Positions 22,990 to 33,169 of a stretch of DNA of 64,000 nucleotides are shown one piece after another (position 1 is the stretch's first letter; each line of letters opens with the position of its first letter). Source of the DNA: Mactra quadrangularis (Eukaryota > Mollusca > Bivalvia > Venerida > Mactridae); assembly GCA_025267735.1 (NCBI GenBank), contig CM046303.1, positions 16,668,403 to 16,732,402 on the forward strand, in the 5' to 3' direction. Both the position numbers and the translations under genes were made by a program. The notes under the pieces were generated by a model that was not told the DNA's origin, searched no databases, and saw only the letters and a program-made list of their open reading frames with translations.

Positions 22990-24128
22990 TTTTTAGAAAG
23001 TCACTTTTTCCGCCTCTTCCTTAATTAATGAACTTTTAACCTCTGGATGTGTTATAAATGGAAAAATACATCAAAATTACTTGTATCTAAATGTATTTAC
23101 TATAATAAAACACTGTTTCAGAACAATATATACAATATATATACTTTCATTTAACAGTGCATCATTCCTATGATAAGAATGCATCAAAATCAAATGTAAC
23201 AAAGACATAAAAGTTTATTAATTATTCTCAATAAAACATCATTGGCATATTTGTTCAGCTTTATACAACTTGGTAATGTGATTTTTAGTATTGGCGTCTT
23301 GTTTAATGTTTAATACAGGCATTGTTTCATTCGGGACTAAACGCAAGTCACATGGAATTATGATTGATTTTCAGCAGTACTGAATGAACTTCGTCTTCGA
23401 TACTAAAGTGCTAAATGCTACACTGCTCTCTAAAAGTTCCTTCAACACATTCACATTTACATTTTACTAAATGGGGTTCAAAAACTTGTAAAAACAGTTT
23501 ATTGTTACATGTTTTGAGTTGCTTTTTGGAATCAGTACTTTTTTTCTTTTGAATGTGAAATAACAAAAATATCTCGAACTCGATAATGGTTAATTGATAT
23601 ACATTGACTATAGTTCCGGAGGCTGAAAGATAACCGCAGCAGCAACTCAATTAAATTAAATGTACCAATAAAATTTTGTTTTCATTGCATAAATAATGAA
23701 TAAAAATAACAATGACATATTAATTCTTAAACTTAAACTTGGAATTTGTAGCCATTCATCAATTGCAATGTGAAGGAACTTTGGAGAGCAGTGTACCTCT
23801 GTTGCTTGGTAATAATTTTTAAATCGTGTTTTCTAAAACATTTTCAATCTCTATTTGTAATTTTCAGATGAGATAATAGAGGATTGTTTTATTGTATTTA
23901 TAAATTGTTCAGATCGATGTTTCCTCTTCTAATGAGATAACATGTTACTTCTAATATTACTATTTCCATTAGTGATGACAGATTGTATCTATATGGTGAC
24001 AACTATCTAGGGAAGCTATACAATCTACCATCCTTCTCCTTGAACCATTCTCTCTTGAGAATGTTTTAACTGTCTTTTATACCAATAAACTTCTCGTTGT
24101 ACAGATTTTCACCACTGGGATGATTATA
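22990..24128 (+). repeat. Unit B of a tandem pair, split by a MITE
   Basis: Same content as unit A once the 373-bp insertion at 23421-23793 is removed. The remaining length is about 766 bp, equal to unit A. The end coincides with unit A's end (cactgggatgat) at about 24123. Confidence 0.85.
23421..23793. mobile_element. 373-bp TA-flanked MITE with 23-24-bp terminal inverted repeats
   Basis: The left end is CACTGCTCTCTAAAAGTTCC followed by TTCA. The right end, reverse complemented, is CACTGCTCTCCAAAGTTCCT followed by TCA, so the two match apart from one substitution and one single-base gap. The element is flanked by TA at 23419-23420 and 23794-23795. Removing it with one TA gives aaatgctacctctgttgc, which aligns with aatgctatttctgtagc in unit A, a paralogous empty site. 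A TA target suggests a Tc1/mariner-type transposase in trans. There is no transposase inside; a 79-codon minus-strand frame across the left end has no domain. Confidence 0.88.
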
Positions 24129-26400
24129 CTCAATGTCCTAGCTACAGTGAGCGTTCAAATTGTCTGATAACGAAATATTAACCAAAACTGATGCCTTTCC
24201 TATCTCGCTGAGTATTGCTCTAGTGTGTTTGCAAGTCAGTGACTATAGATATAGCAGTAACTGTCTAGTGAATAAGTATTGCTTGTTAGGGCATGTATAA
24301 TAGGAAGCAATTCGTTTATCAACTCTACTCTAACTGTCTATTCGTCAATTATTATACTAATTGGTTATATCCAGGGAGCGTTGGCTGATTTCCGACATTT
24401 CCACTGTTTGATGTATGGATTAATTTAATGTTACCTGTAAATACAAGGTGCTTGGAGATGTTTTTGCTGTTATTTTGCTAGGAAAACATTTTCTTAGGAT
24501 CATTTGCCTCAATTGTTTGTGATACTAAGCTACATGTGGCTTTGTTTTACAGTGTGATATCTTTTTAATGTGATAGGATACTGAACAACACCCTTCTGAT
24601 TGATAATAGTTAGCTGGAATTAAGGGAGTATCAAAAATAATTTTGGAACATATTTTATGTGAAATTCAAATTTGATGTTAACCATTCATTGTGCAGATTT
24701 TTTTCTTCAATTATAAGAATCAGCGTTAGATTGAGGTGAAAGTGGTATTATTCAGAGATTATTTTTGATGAAAATTAAAAAGGAAATATTTTTTTTGTTT
24801 TGGTATTTTAATGTGAATAAAAGTACCACTAAATCTTACAAGGATTGGATTTAATTTGAGGAAGATTTTTATGCGAAACTTAGGGAGCTAGAAATTGATT
24901 AGGGAATATTTTACATTAATTCCTTGTTCTCAACCTTTTTTTAAATTTTATTCCTTGTGAAAATTTGGAATTTTACAATTTAGTGAAAAATAATTTTAAA
25001 ATTGTTACGGAATAACTTTTAGGTGAGTGCATTTATGTTACTGTTATTATTTTTAATAATTTTGAATTTAATTTTAAACTTGTTATAATTACTTATTTAG
25101 AATTTTAAAGCATTCTTCTCTATTTAAATATTTCTATTTTGCAGGAAAATTGAGATTATATTATTAATCACTATATAATTTTAAACTAACACTGTTCGAA
25201 AATAAATTAGTTATCAAACTGAATCCTTCCGAAAAATGATGAAAATTTATTTCTTCCTGTCCTGAGTGCAGCCTTTGACAGTTTTATTTGATAAAATTTT
25301 AAATGGTTTCTGTGCAATTGAAGAGATGAATAGATGTTAGCGGAAATCATTAGGTTTTGGGCTGTAATACAGTAATTTTCTACACCTTTAGTCATGTGAA
25401 AAAAGTCACTTGACCAATTATAGGGGCCATAACATTACTGTGAACTTTTCAACCTATTTGCATCAACAGACTCACCAGTGTGTTAAATACAATAAATACA
25501 CAATTAACTGCAATTTGAGACATGTTTAAGATGACTCTTCAGTCAGGGAGGCTAAAATAGGGTATGAGTCAGTAATAGTTTGTTAGTAAGTATTTCATCA
25601 TGTAGTGTAAGATGGTTGGAAATAGAACAAGGTTGATATTGTGTGAGGTGTGGTTAAGAATAACCTATTTCTTCATGGATTAAATATAGTTTTATCAGTA
25701 ATGCATGCTATGATCTTAGATATCACATGTTTTACACTATTGTTGTTACTGTTTTCGTCATCACTGTGGTATTCTAAATCACTGTAATAATTATCATGAT
25801 GGTAATAAAGTGTTGATAGTGTTATGTTTTTTCATGTTGCTGTTATAATGTTGTATTATGGGAGTCTTTGCCAATTTCTTATCACTGATGTAAAATATTA
25901 TGAGTTTATGTAACTGCAGATGTAAGAATGCTAAATAGTGCATGTTTCTATTTTGATACTTCATAGTTGTGTGTTATTAGTATAAAATGTTATTAGAATA
26001 CTATTCTGGTGCAAATGTTCTCACAGACATGAAATTCATATTTCTATATCATTTTCAACATTTTCACATCTTTTTGTAATAATTGACTATGGTGCATGAC
26101 AATATAATCCTTTTTCTGTAAAAAATAAGAAGTTTTATTAGGCTGTATATATCATGAATCAATGTTGCATTATGATTTAAATGCTAAAAGAAAATTATCT
26201 TGGTAAACAGTTGGTTGAAGTGTCTAGATGTTTAAATGATAAACCTCTCTGATATACATTTTCTTACATTTTCATGGTTAGGAAAATAACTTCATAAAAT
26301 TGAAGAAAACACCTCAATACTTCCTGTGGTGGTTTTATTGCTTTAATTCAGCAAGATGATTGAGATTGTTTTTGTGTTTTGTGTATCATAGCTTCAAACT
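24129..26400. other. Intron- or intergenic-like stretch
   Basis: AT-rich unique sequence. It contains a well-formed short intron-like interval at 25021-25145 (separate entry) and otherwise nothing recognised. Confidence 0.5.
25021..25145 (+). other. Candidate short intron, about 125 bp
   Basis: A strong donor, ttttag|gtgagtgc, at 25020/25021 is followed by a T-rich region and a textbook acceptor, atttctattttgcag, ending at 25145. The flanks are AT-rich without an open frame, so if real it would lie in an untranslated region or a non-coding RNA. Confidence 0.25.
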
Positions 26401-26404
26401 ATAT

Positions 26405-26500
26405 TTTAATATGTAAAATTTGCATTAAAACTTTATTGGTTTTTGAATAAACTTTATTTTGATATGTAAAATTTGCATTAAAACTTTATTGGTTTTTCAA
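26405..26500 (+). repeat. 53-bp direct tandem duplication
   Basis: The string atgtaaaatttgcattaaaa followed by ctttattggttttt occurs at 26411 and again at 26464. The two copies are nearly identical across about 45 bp, so this is a recent two-copy duplication. Confidence 0.85.
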
Positions 26501-26896
26501 TATTGCAAATTGTATCTTAAAGTAGTGCAAGATGTCTGGGAACTTCCAAAGTTGTTACAATTTGTTTCCAGATTCCAGCTGATATGGAGATAGTATTAAA
26601 ACAATTATTCAAATGTTAGGATGTTTTGGAAAAAATCATGTACAATTTTCATGGTATAACCTTAAATTGCTGAAATAATTTCCTTTAAGTTGTTTAACTT
26701 TTTTATAACAGGAAGTTATGTGTATTCACAGGGTCATTGTCATACTTCTAGATGAACTATTTAAAGCTACTTGCTCATTGATTGAGATTTTTTTATTTTA
26801 AAACCACCTCTTAGTGTCTGTAAATGTGTTAATGAAAAAGAATTCTTGATATTTCAAGGCAAGCTGACCTATTAATTGTGAGAGATTTAGATCTAA
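26501..26896. other. Non-coding stretch before the Harbinger-like MITE
   Basis: No feature recognised. Several overlapping open frames around 26440-26630 are open on the plus strand in more than one register, which argues against coding use. Confidence 0.45.
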
Positions 26897-27116
26897 GGCC
26901 ACAACAAGTTGATCATGTGTTCTATGGATTTTTCTGGGAAAAAAATGGGGCGAGCAAGCGAAGAAAAAAAATTAAAAAGTCTTTATTCACTTGCTTTATA
27001 TAGCGGTTTGACCAAATTTTTATGAGCGAGTGAGGTAATAAAAATATTTTTTGTAAAAAATGTCAAAATTAAGGTGCGAGCGAATCCATAGAACATATGA
27101 TCAACTTGTTGTGGCC
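26897..27116. mobile_element. 220-bp Harbinger-type MITE with near-perfect 34-bp terminal inverted repeats
   Basis: The left end, GGCCACAACAAGTTGATCAT, continues gtgttctatggatt. The right end is its reverse complement with a single mismatch over 34 bp. The element is flanked by TAA on both sides (26894-26896 and 27117-27119). A 3-bp T-W-A target duplication with G-rich ends is the signature of PIF/Harbinger elements, and this is known for the superfamily. The interior is AT-rich, with gcgag motifs near both ends (gcgagcaagcg, gagcgagtgag, gcgagcgaatc), and has no coding capacity, so it is non-autonomous. Confidence 0.92.
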
Positions 27117-27119
27117 TAA

Positions 27120-27630
27120 AGTCACAAAAAACGTACTAATATTGTTCATAATATTACTGAAGGGGTATGTTTTGTACAAAAAAACACTGTTTTTATATTC
27201 TGTTCATCAATATGCACTAAAATTGTCATTATCAGAACCCTCTTTAATGAATCTTAAGTGTTTCTATTCTGAATTTTTCAAGTTTTAGAAAGGTTGACAT
27301 TTAAGTTGAAATCTGTGAACTTACAGCTTTAATGTTTTTTTCTTTTATTCAAATTTCTTTCATATTGCTCTGAACTTCTAAAATTTCTTTTTTAACTTTA
27401 AGTAAAAGAAAATTAATTTAACACTTTAATTTTAAATTTATACAGTCAAATTTAATTTCCCTTTGTCGAGGTAAAAACTCTTTTAACTTTAATTAATCAC
27501 TTTTAAGTCTAGGCTTCTTTATCTAAGCTAGAATTTAAAAAAGATTATCTTAAGATAACAAAAAGGTTGGTTTCGGATAGACCTTGAATAAAAATGGTAA
27601 CAAGTATGATGCTGTGACTGCACGTCTATG
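27120..27630. other. Non-coding stretch, nothing recognised
   Basis: AT-rich. An open frame starting in the MITE terminus (27097-27288) is a chance extension of the inverted repeat. Confidence 0.45.
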
Positions 27631-27908
27631 CCTGCTTCATGGAAGCAGGGGCGGATCCAAGACTTTTAGGGGGGGGTCCAAACTTTCTTAGGGGGTCCAA
27701 ACTTTTGAACCGCAACTGCATTATGCACATTTTGTAGAATAATGCTACATATTAATATAAACAACTATCAAATCTATGTATCTATGTTACACACTGAGAA
27801 AAAATTGCAACATGCTACTTAAAAATGACTTAAAGTACATTTTGGAAATTCCTATGGGGGGTTCTTACCCCCTTGACTCCCCCCTCCCCCGCTAGATTCA
27901 CCTATGGG
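27631..27908. mobile_element. Palindromic-ended non-autonomous element, about 260 bp
   Basis: The left end, ggggcggatccaagactttt, runs into a G-run and tandem ggtccaaacttt repeats (27661-27706). The right end contains cttgactcccccctcccccg then ctagattcacctatggg. The ends form an imperfect inverted repeat (ggcggatccaag against ggtgaatctagc), with G-runs on one side and C-runs on the other. Just upstream is a perfect 8-bp stem, CCTGCTTC-atg-GAAGCAGG (27631-27649). This type of end is widespread in animal genomes, but I cannot name the family. There is no internal gene. Confidence 0.6.
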
Positions 27909-28246
27909 AAGTCACCCTGAATAGATACTTGTACTGAATTGCCAGACAGACTTTGAGGAAGGCTGCTTACATAATGTTTTTTAACCAATCAATTTGGCTT
28001 TTATCTCCAATGATGGCTTTAAAAAATTCATCATATTCATTGTAATATATCAGAGTAGCTGTCATGTTTATGTGTCTAGAATTATTTGTATGAGAAATTA
28101 TGCCTTAACGTTTAATGGACATTTTTGTGACAATAAATTGCCACTTTGTTAATGGAAAACCCACATAAACTTTGATGCTACATTAGGTGTTTAGTTTTGT
28201 AACATTTCAGTTGGTTCAAAGTTACATTTGAAACTGCAGTAATGTT

Positions 28247-28428
28247 GGAGGAGTGGTCCAGTGGTAGGATGTGAACTTAGAATCCGGGAGGTTCTGAAGC
28301 AAGAAATTTATATGTATACCTACAGTTGTTCCACCCCATCCAGGTGTAAATGGGTACTGTGAGGGGTCGCATACTTGAGGGCAATTTCAATGATGGGGGT
28401 TATTGTACAAAATTAAAGTAAAGTTGAC
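28247..28428 (+). mobile_element. tRNA-headed SINE, second family, plus strand
   Basis: The head reads ggaggagtggtccagtggta, which gives an A box (tggtccagtggta, 28254-28266). A degenerate B box (ggttctgaagc, 28290-28300) follows at tRNA-like spacing. The body contains ccaccccatccaggtgtaaa then tgggtactgtgag and ends in an A-rich stretch (attaaagtaaag). It differs in body and tail from the SINEs at 32.0 and 43.5 kb, so at least two SINE families are present. It is inactive by decay of the B box. Confidence 0.6.
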
Positions 28429-28512
28429 TGAACATGTATATAGAAGCAGACTTGAAATCCCACTTTAACTAGTAAAATTCCTCTGTATGGTATATGTTGT
28501 TAAGTAGTAAAC

Positions 28513-28812
28513 AATTTCTGGTGGCTATTGTAAACAGGTGGTTACTCCTGAGAGGTTTACTTTTCATTTACATTTGAAAGTTAAACTGTAAGGGGAATTT
28601 CTGGTGGCTTTTGTAAACAGGTGGTTTGCTACTGAGAGGTTTACTTTTCATTTACATATGAAAGTATACTGAAAGGGGAATTTCTGGTGGCTATTGTATA
28701 CAAGTGGTTACTACTGAGTGGTTTACTTTTCATTTACATTTGAAAGTATACTGAAAGGGGAACTTCTGGTGGCTATTGTAAACATGTGGTTGCTTCTGAG
28801 TGGTTTTGCAGT
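28513..28812 (+). repeat. 83-bp minisatellite, about 3.6 copies
   Basis: Units begin with aatttctggtggctattgta at 28513, 28596, 28679 and (as aacttctgg) 28761, giving periods of 83, 83 and 82 bp. Each contains acaggtggtt, ctgagaggtttacttttcat and a closing gaaagtatactgaaagggg. The last unit is incomplete and passes into ttcactgtatt. Identity between units is about 90%. It is non-coding. Confidence 0.92.
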
Positions 28813-28814
28813 TC

Positions 28815-31800
28815 AGAGATTTCACTGTATTACATGGACTTAAGCATACTTGACCTTATATCTAGAATAAGAAATGTTATAGTCTTTTATAAAATGTTAA
28901 TTAGCATGCTGGTATGGAAGAGCTGCCTGAGTTTTACACAATGTTGTACTAGTAAAGGCTATCAATTGTTTAACTCTGTTCTGTCTTCACTTAAAACCGA
29001 ACTGTACTTTTTTAATAGGAATGTTATTGGTATTGGTGACCAATAAGGAAGTTGAAATGATAGTGACTTATTGAAATCTTATTGTTGTTCACATTCTCGC
29101 TTAAACAAATAAAAGGAAATTATGAATCACTGTGAAACTTAAGTTAACATACTTTCTTACCAACATGAATTTAGTCTAGTTTTGCACTGACACATTAATA
29201 TACAATAAAAGAAATTTAACCAACTTCAAAAAATCATGAAAACTATCCTAGCTCTAATCACTCAGGTGAGCGATATATGCTAGTGGTACTCTTGTTAATT
29301 TAACATATTGTAGTTAATAATTGTCTTAAGGTTCATCTCTATGATAGGAAGTATTATATAATATTCCAGAATTATTTATATTATCTAATGTTACAATAAT
29401 CACCATATCTTTATGTAAATTGAGGAAAATTGAAGTCTAGATGATCTGTATGAAATGTTATATGAATATAAATTCAGATAGTCTATTGTAGAAATATTGT
29501 TATTTTTTGCTTAAGTTGAAGGGAAAATATAATAGTCTAGGATACTTTGGAGCCAAGAAAATTTCTCTTTATAATAATATAATATTTTACTGACAGTATA
29601 TATATGGGGATTGTATAATTTTACCTGAAACTTTATATTTATGAATGCTGGAGTTTATTTCTGCAGTTTTACATATTTGACAATTTTAAGCCTTTTGTTA
29701 TGAGAGGATTTGAATTTTAGAAACAGTCTGCAGTTCTGTAAATGTCTGTTATAACTAAAATTATCATCTTTTATCTGAATACAGAAATTGAATGAAAAAT
29801 AAATGTATTATTATTTTGGAACAATGATCATTAGTCTCATAAAGGCACTTGAATAAGTGGTCACTGCATGCATAATGTAAATAATAACTAGAGCTTAAAA
29901 TTTACTGAAAAAAATAATATTTTTTAACTGGTTTTTATTTTGCTAAATTCAATATACTTCCCAGTTCCTGGTACACCAGCAGCAGATGACAAATTAACTA
30001 TCTGGATTTGATTGGTTTGATTTTATTGATTGATTGATTGATTTTTAAAATTGCATATGACTTGTCATATCATCATTGATAGTTATAATTAATTGTAGCC
30101 AAGCCTTCTAATACATGTATGAGACTCACTTGCATTCTATAACATAATGAGAAAAAATATATGGATGATAAATCTTGCGTTATTGCAATCATGATATGTT
30201 TTGTTCATTGTATTAGGAACAAGTTCAACAAGTTGGAATTCAAGGTCATTTGAATGTTCTAATATTTATCAATGACCTTGTTCATTCACAGAATGTTATT
30301 ATTAAGAACTAAACTTGAGTACATTGAACCATTTTGCATTATGTATATATTTCTTGTCTGCCCTTCAAATATTTCTATCTTCATCAATGTCTTTAGATGC
30401 TTTACTTTTTAGATGTGAAATCTATTTCCAAGAAATGCTTTACATTTTAACGGTATGCATTGGTCTTGTACATGATAATGCAATCCAAGATAAGTCATAA
30501 TACATCATGATAAATCTCTGTCTTCTAAATGCTTGTAGAAATGTTGATTCTATTTTCCTTTCAAGATCTGAGTCTTGTAGATGCTTTATGACATGTTATG
30601 TGTCTACATTGTAATATTTTATGATGTCTACTATACAAAGTGCATTCAGTTTTGTGTATACTTCCATCATTAAACATGGAAATTAACGATTCCTCTGTCT
30701 GTACTTATTCCTATGCACATAAATGGGATAAAACTCAAAAGTAGAGATTCCATTGTAAGGCTGTACATCATTTTTCTTAAATTTTGATCAATGTCACTGG
30801 AAGCTTGATTGAAATGTTTGTGTGAAAGCCATCTATGGGAACTTTATAGTTTTTATTATCCTTCACTAATTACTACAAGTTCTGTTTGCAAATTAAGCTT
30901 CCTCAATATTCAATATAATTTGTATTAATATTGATTTTGGTCCCACGAGAAATTCAAAGTTATTTTCACCATAATCTCACTTTTGTTTCTTTATGGCCAT
31001 TTTTTGTGTTACATTTTCAAATGGAATTCTATTTGTGAATAAATCCTTTTGTACTAATGTGAATTTTATTCAATATTTCTGTAATACTATTGGTCATTTG
31101 TATGTTATATAAGTGATTAATTCTCTATAAAACCTGGTTTTTATGATATTTTAATGGTTAAAATAATGGCTTTTTAGGGGGATTGTTAGTAATGAACTAT
31201 ATTTCTAGTTTTACTATATGGTGCAGTTTATTTCAGTATAAATTATACATCAAAATTGATGTTCCTATCATAGTGGAATAGTCTTAAAATAGAAACCTTT
31301 TTTTCTAAAATTAAGCATTTGGGACTTGAAAATTGTCAAAAATCTCAAGATTTTGCAGTAACCAAGGTACCTTAGTATTTACAGCAGAACTTTTCTATAT
31401 ACAAATGTGGATAATAGTTTTTAGAATTATTCTATAGAATCAATACCCAAACTCTAGTTCACAGACAAATTCATAATCTGACAAGCATAAAATTGTATAT
31501 TAATAACAATAGATTTACTTATTCGGATATACTTGTCAATTTTTATAGATCAGAATTTAAAAATAAGCTGAAATATTAATTATATTGTTAAAGCCCTGGT
31601 TGAAAGATACTTATTACCTCCCTTTTATATAATAATGGAGTCTTTACAAGATTAGTCTAATCTTAAAACCCTGAGGACCAATGTAATGGTGTTATTATTG
31701 AACAAATGGTTAAATCCCCCTATATCATTCAAGACAATTATTGTCCATAGACTCAAAAGAGAAATTAGCCTTTTATGGCAAAATTGCTTGACATGCTTAT

Positions 31801-31950
31801 TTAATGTGTCTAATGCATGTTATATTTTTATGACTTCACAATTTCAAGACAGTTTTCATGTCTTCTGTGAATGAACATTATCTTCATATAGTGGCTTAAG
31901 ACTTTCATGTTCAATAAAATCTGAGTTACATACTTTCACTTCTTGTTGTA
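28815..31950. other. 3.1-kb intron- or intergenic-like stretch
   Basis: AT-rich with no recognised gene. It contains a small GATT-type microsatellite (about 30024-30045). Open frames at 28786-29046 (starting inside the minisatellite), 30315-30500 and 31686-31874 lack motifs. Confidence 0.5.
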
Positions 31951-31954
31951 ATCT

Positions 31955-32215
31955 GATGGGTAGCACAGTTGGTAGATGGCCCAGTGTTCCAAAGGGGGTA
32001 TGGGTTTGAATCCCATCCGGGGAGATTATACCCTTCCATGAAAATTTGAGTTGGAATTTAAACAAAATAAACAATAATTTCATTTTCCCTCCATTATTAA
32101 GGTATATGGAGAAGGGTCATGTGGACGGGTAGGTAAGCACTGGTTACGGACAAGGGTCAAGGAAAGCTAGGTTAAGCACGCTGGGCGCCATAAAATAACC
32201 TAAGTTGAAAAGCGA
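31955..32215 (+). mobile_element. tRNA-headed SINE, family 1, best-preserved head
   Basis: The head (gatgggtagcacagttggta) has an intact A box, tagcacagttggtag (31961-31975), and a perfect B box, ggtttgaatcc (32003-32013), within a cloverleaf-like 3' arm, tatgggtttgaatcccatcc. A conserved linker, gagattatacccttccatga, follows. The body then reads tatatggagaagggtcatgt, gtaagcactggttacggaca and caaggaaagctaggttaagc, ending with gggcgccataaaataacc. The body is the same as in the minus-strand copy at 43506-43785. The A and B boxes are the RNA polymerase III internal promoter of tRNA-derived SINEs. Confidence 0.85.
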
Positions 32216-32714
32216 TAAACCTGGTATAAAAATACTTCTTGTTGTTTTGTATTTTCTATTTGTAGATTTATAAAGCAAGTATTGACTGAGTTTTGTTTTT
32301 CTATGTAATACATTGGTCAATCACAGTCTAAGCACCATGTAGACAAAATATTCCTTGTGGACAATGGATATATTTGTTTTCAAGTCAATGAATATTCATG
32401 TTATTACTACAGATATATCCCCTGTCCATCAGGGATTTTTATCAGCTAATGCTAATGTCTGTCATCCTTATTCTAAGGATACATATTAGCTGGAGATATA
32501 AATTAGCTGATTGTATTAAAATAATTCTAAAATGGCTTAGATTGACGGCCTCTTTATCAGCTTGGTACTAAAGTATTAATAGATTATGGTGATTTTATGT
32601 CTAATGTATTGTAATCTCATCTCTTTGTCTGCTCAAACACTTTGTTTCTTAGCATTATGATTCTACTTAGCAAACTGATGAATTGTTCTAGAGTAAAGTT
32701 TTACATAATTTTCA

Positions 32715-32862
32715 ACAGCCATGGTGGCCAATGATATTCAGAGATTTGCACACTCAATAGTTTTTAGGCTCAGTGATTTGCAGGATTTACTCTGAATGCA
32801 ATGATCTGGATTCTTCTCTCCAAATACTAAGGTCTTGTAATACCCTTCCATGAAAAGTTGAC
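32715..32862 (+). mobile_element. Probable degenerate SINE, plus strand
   Basis: The head-like text ggtggccaatgatattcaga, then gatttgcacactcaatag, resembles a decayed tRNA 5' half. About 110 bp downstream is aatacccttccatgaaaagt, the same linker found at 32028-32048 in the preserved SINE. A 24-codon frame with a good start context (gccATGG at 32721) lies inside but is probably incidental. Confidence 0.3.
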
Positions 32863-33049
32863 ACTAATGATTTATCTAATGTTAAAGGAGACGCTGTCAG
32901 CTGTCAAAGAAAATGGTGAGTACTGATAAAAGAGTCCCATATAAGTTGTGCTGACTTCCTAATACAAAAACTAGAAAAAAAACAGCTTGAAATAAAAATA
33001 AACAAAATTTTAGACAATATTTCTTGACCAAAGCCACCAAACTTCAAGG

Positions 33050-33168
33050 ATGTAATTTTGTACCTAACTTCAAGTTTGATGTATGTCCCTTTTCGGATTT
33101 GAACCCAAAACAAATTGATTTTTAGTGAGATGCCCAACTTAATGGTTAAACAGGGAGTGGGTAAAAAA
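33050..33168 (-). mobile_element. tRNA-like SINE head, minus strand
   Basis: On the minus strand a perfect-looking B box, gggttcaaatcc (33095-33106), lies about 35 bp after an A-box-like accattaagttgggca (33131-33147). This is the order and spacing of a tRNA-derived promoter. The aminoacyl stem does not pair, so it is not a tRNA gene. The downstream body is not recognisably family 1 or 2. Confidence 0.5.
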
Positions 33169-33169
33169 G

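Noticed and set aside
23411..23650. Cysteine-containing 79-codon minus-strand frame with a C-x-C-x-C string suggesting an EGF-like end
   Set aside because: The cysteine string is encoded by the MITE's left inverted repeat and its neighbour. The spacing and aromatic residue of the EGF signature are missing.
26440..26630. Open frames that look like a terminal exon after ttgtttccag
   Set aside because: Two different registers are open over the same stretch and one begins inside a recent 53-bp duplication, which is what chance predicts in AT-rich DNA.
33050..33168. Possible tRNA gene, minus strand
   Set aside because: A and B boxes are present, but the acceptor stem does not pair and the flanks resemble a decayed SINE head. 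The same reasoning applies to the heads at 28247 and 31955.
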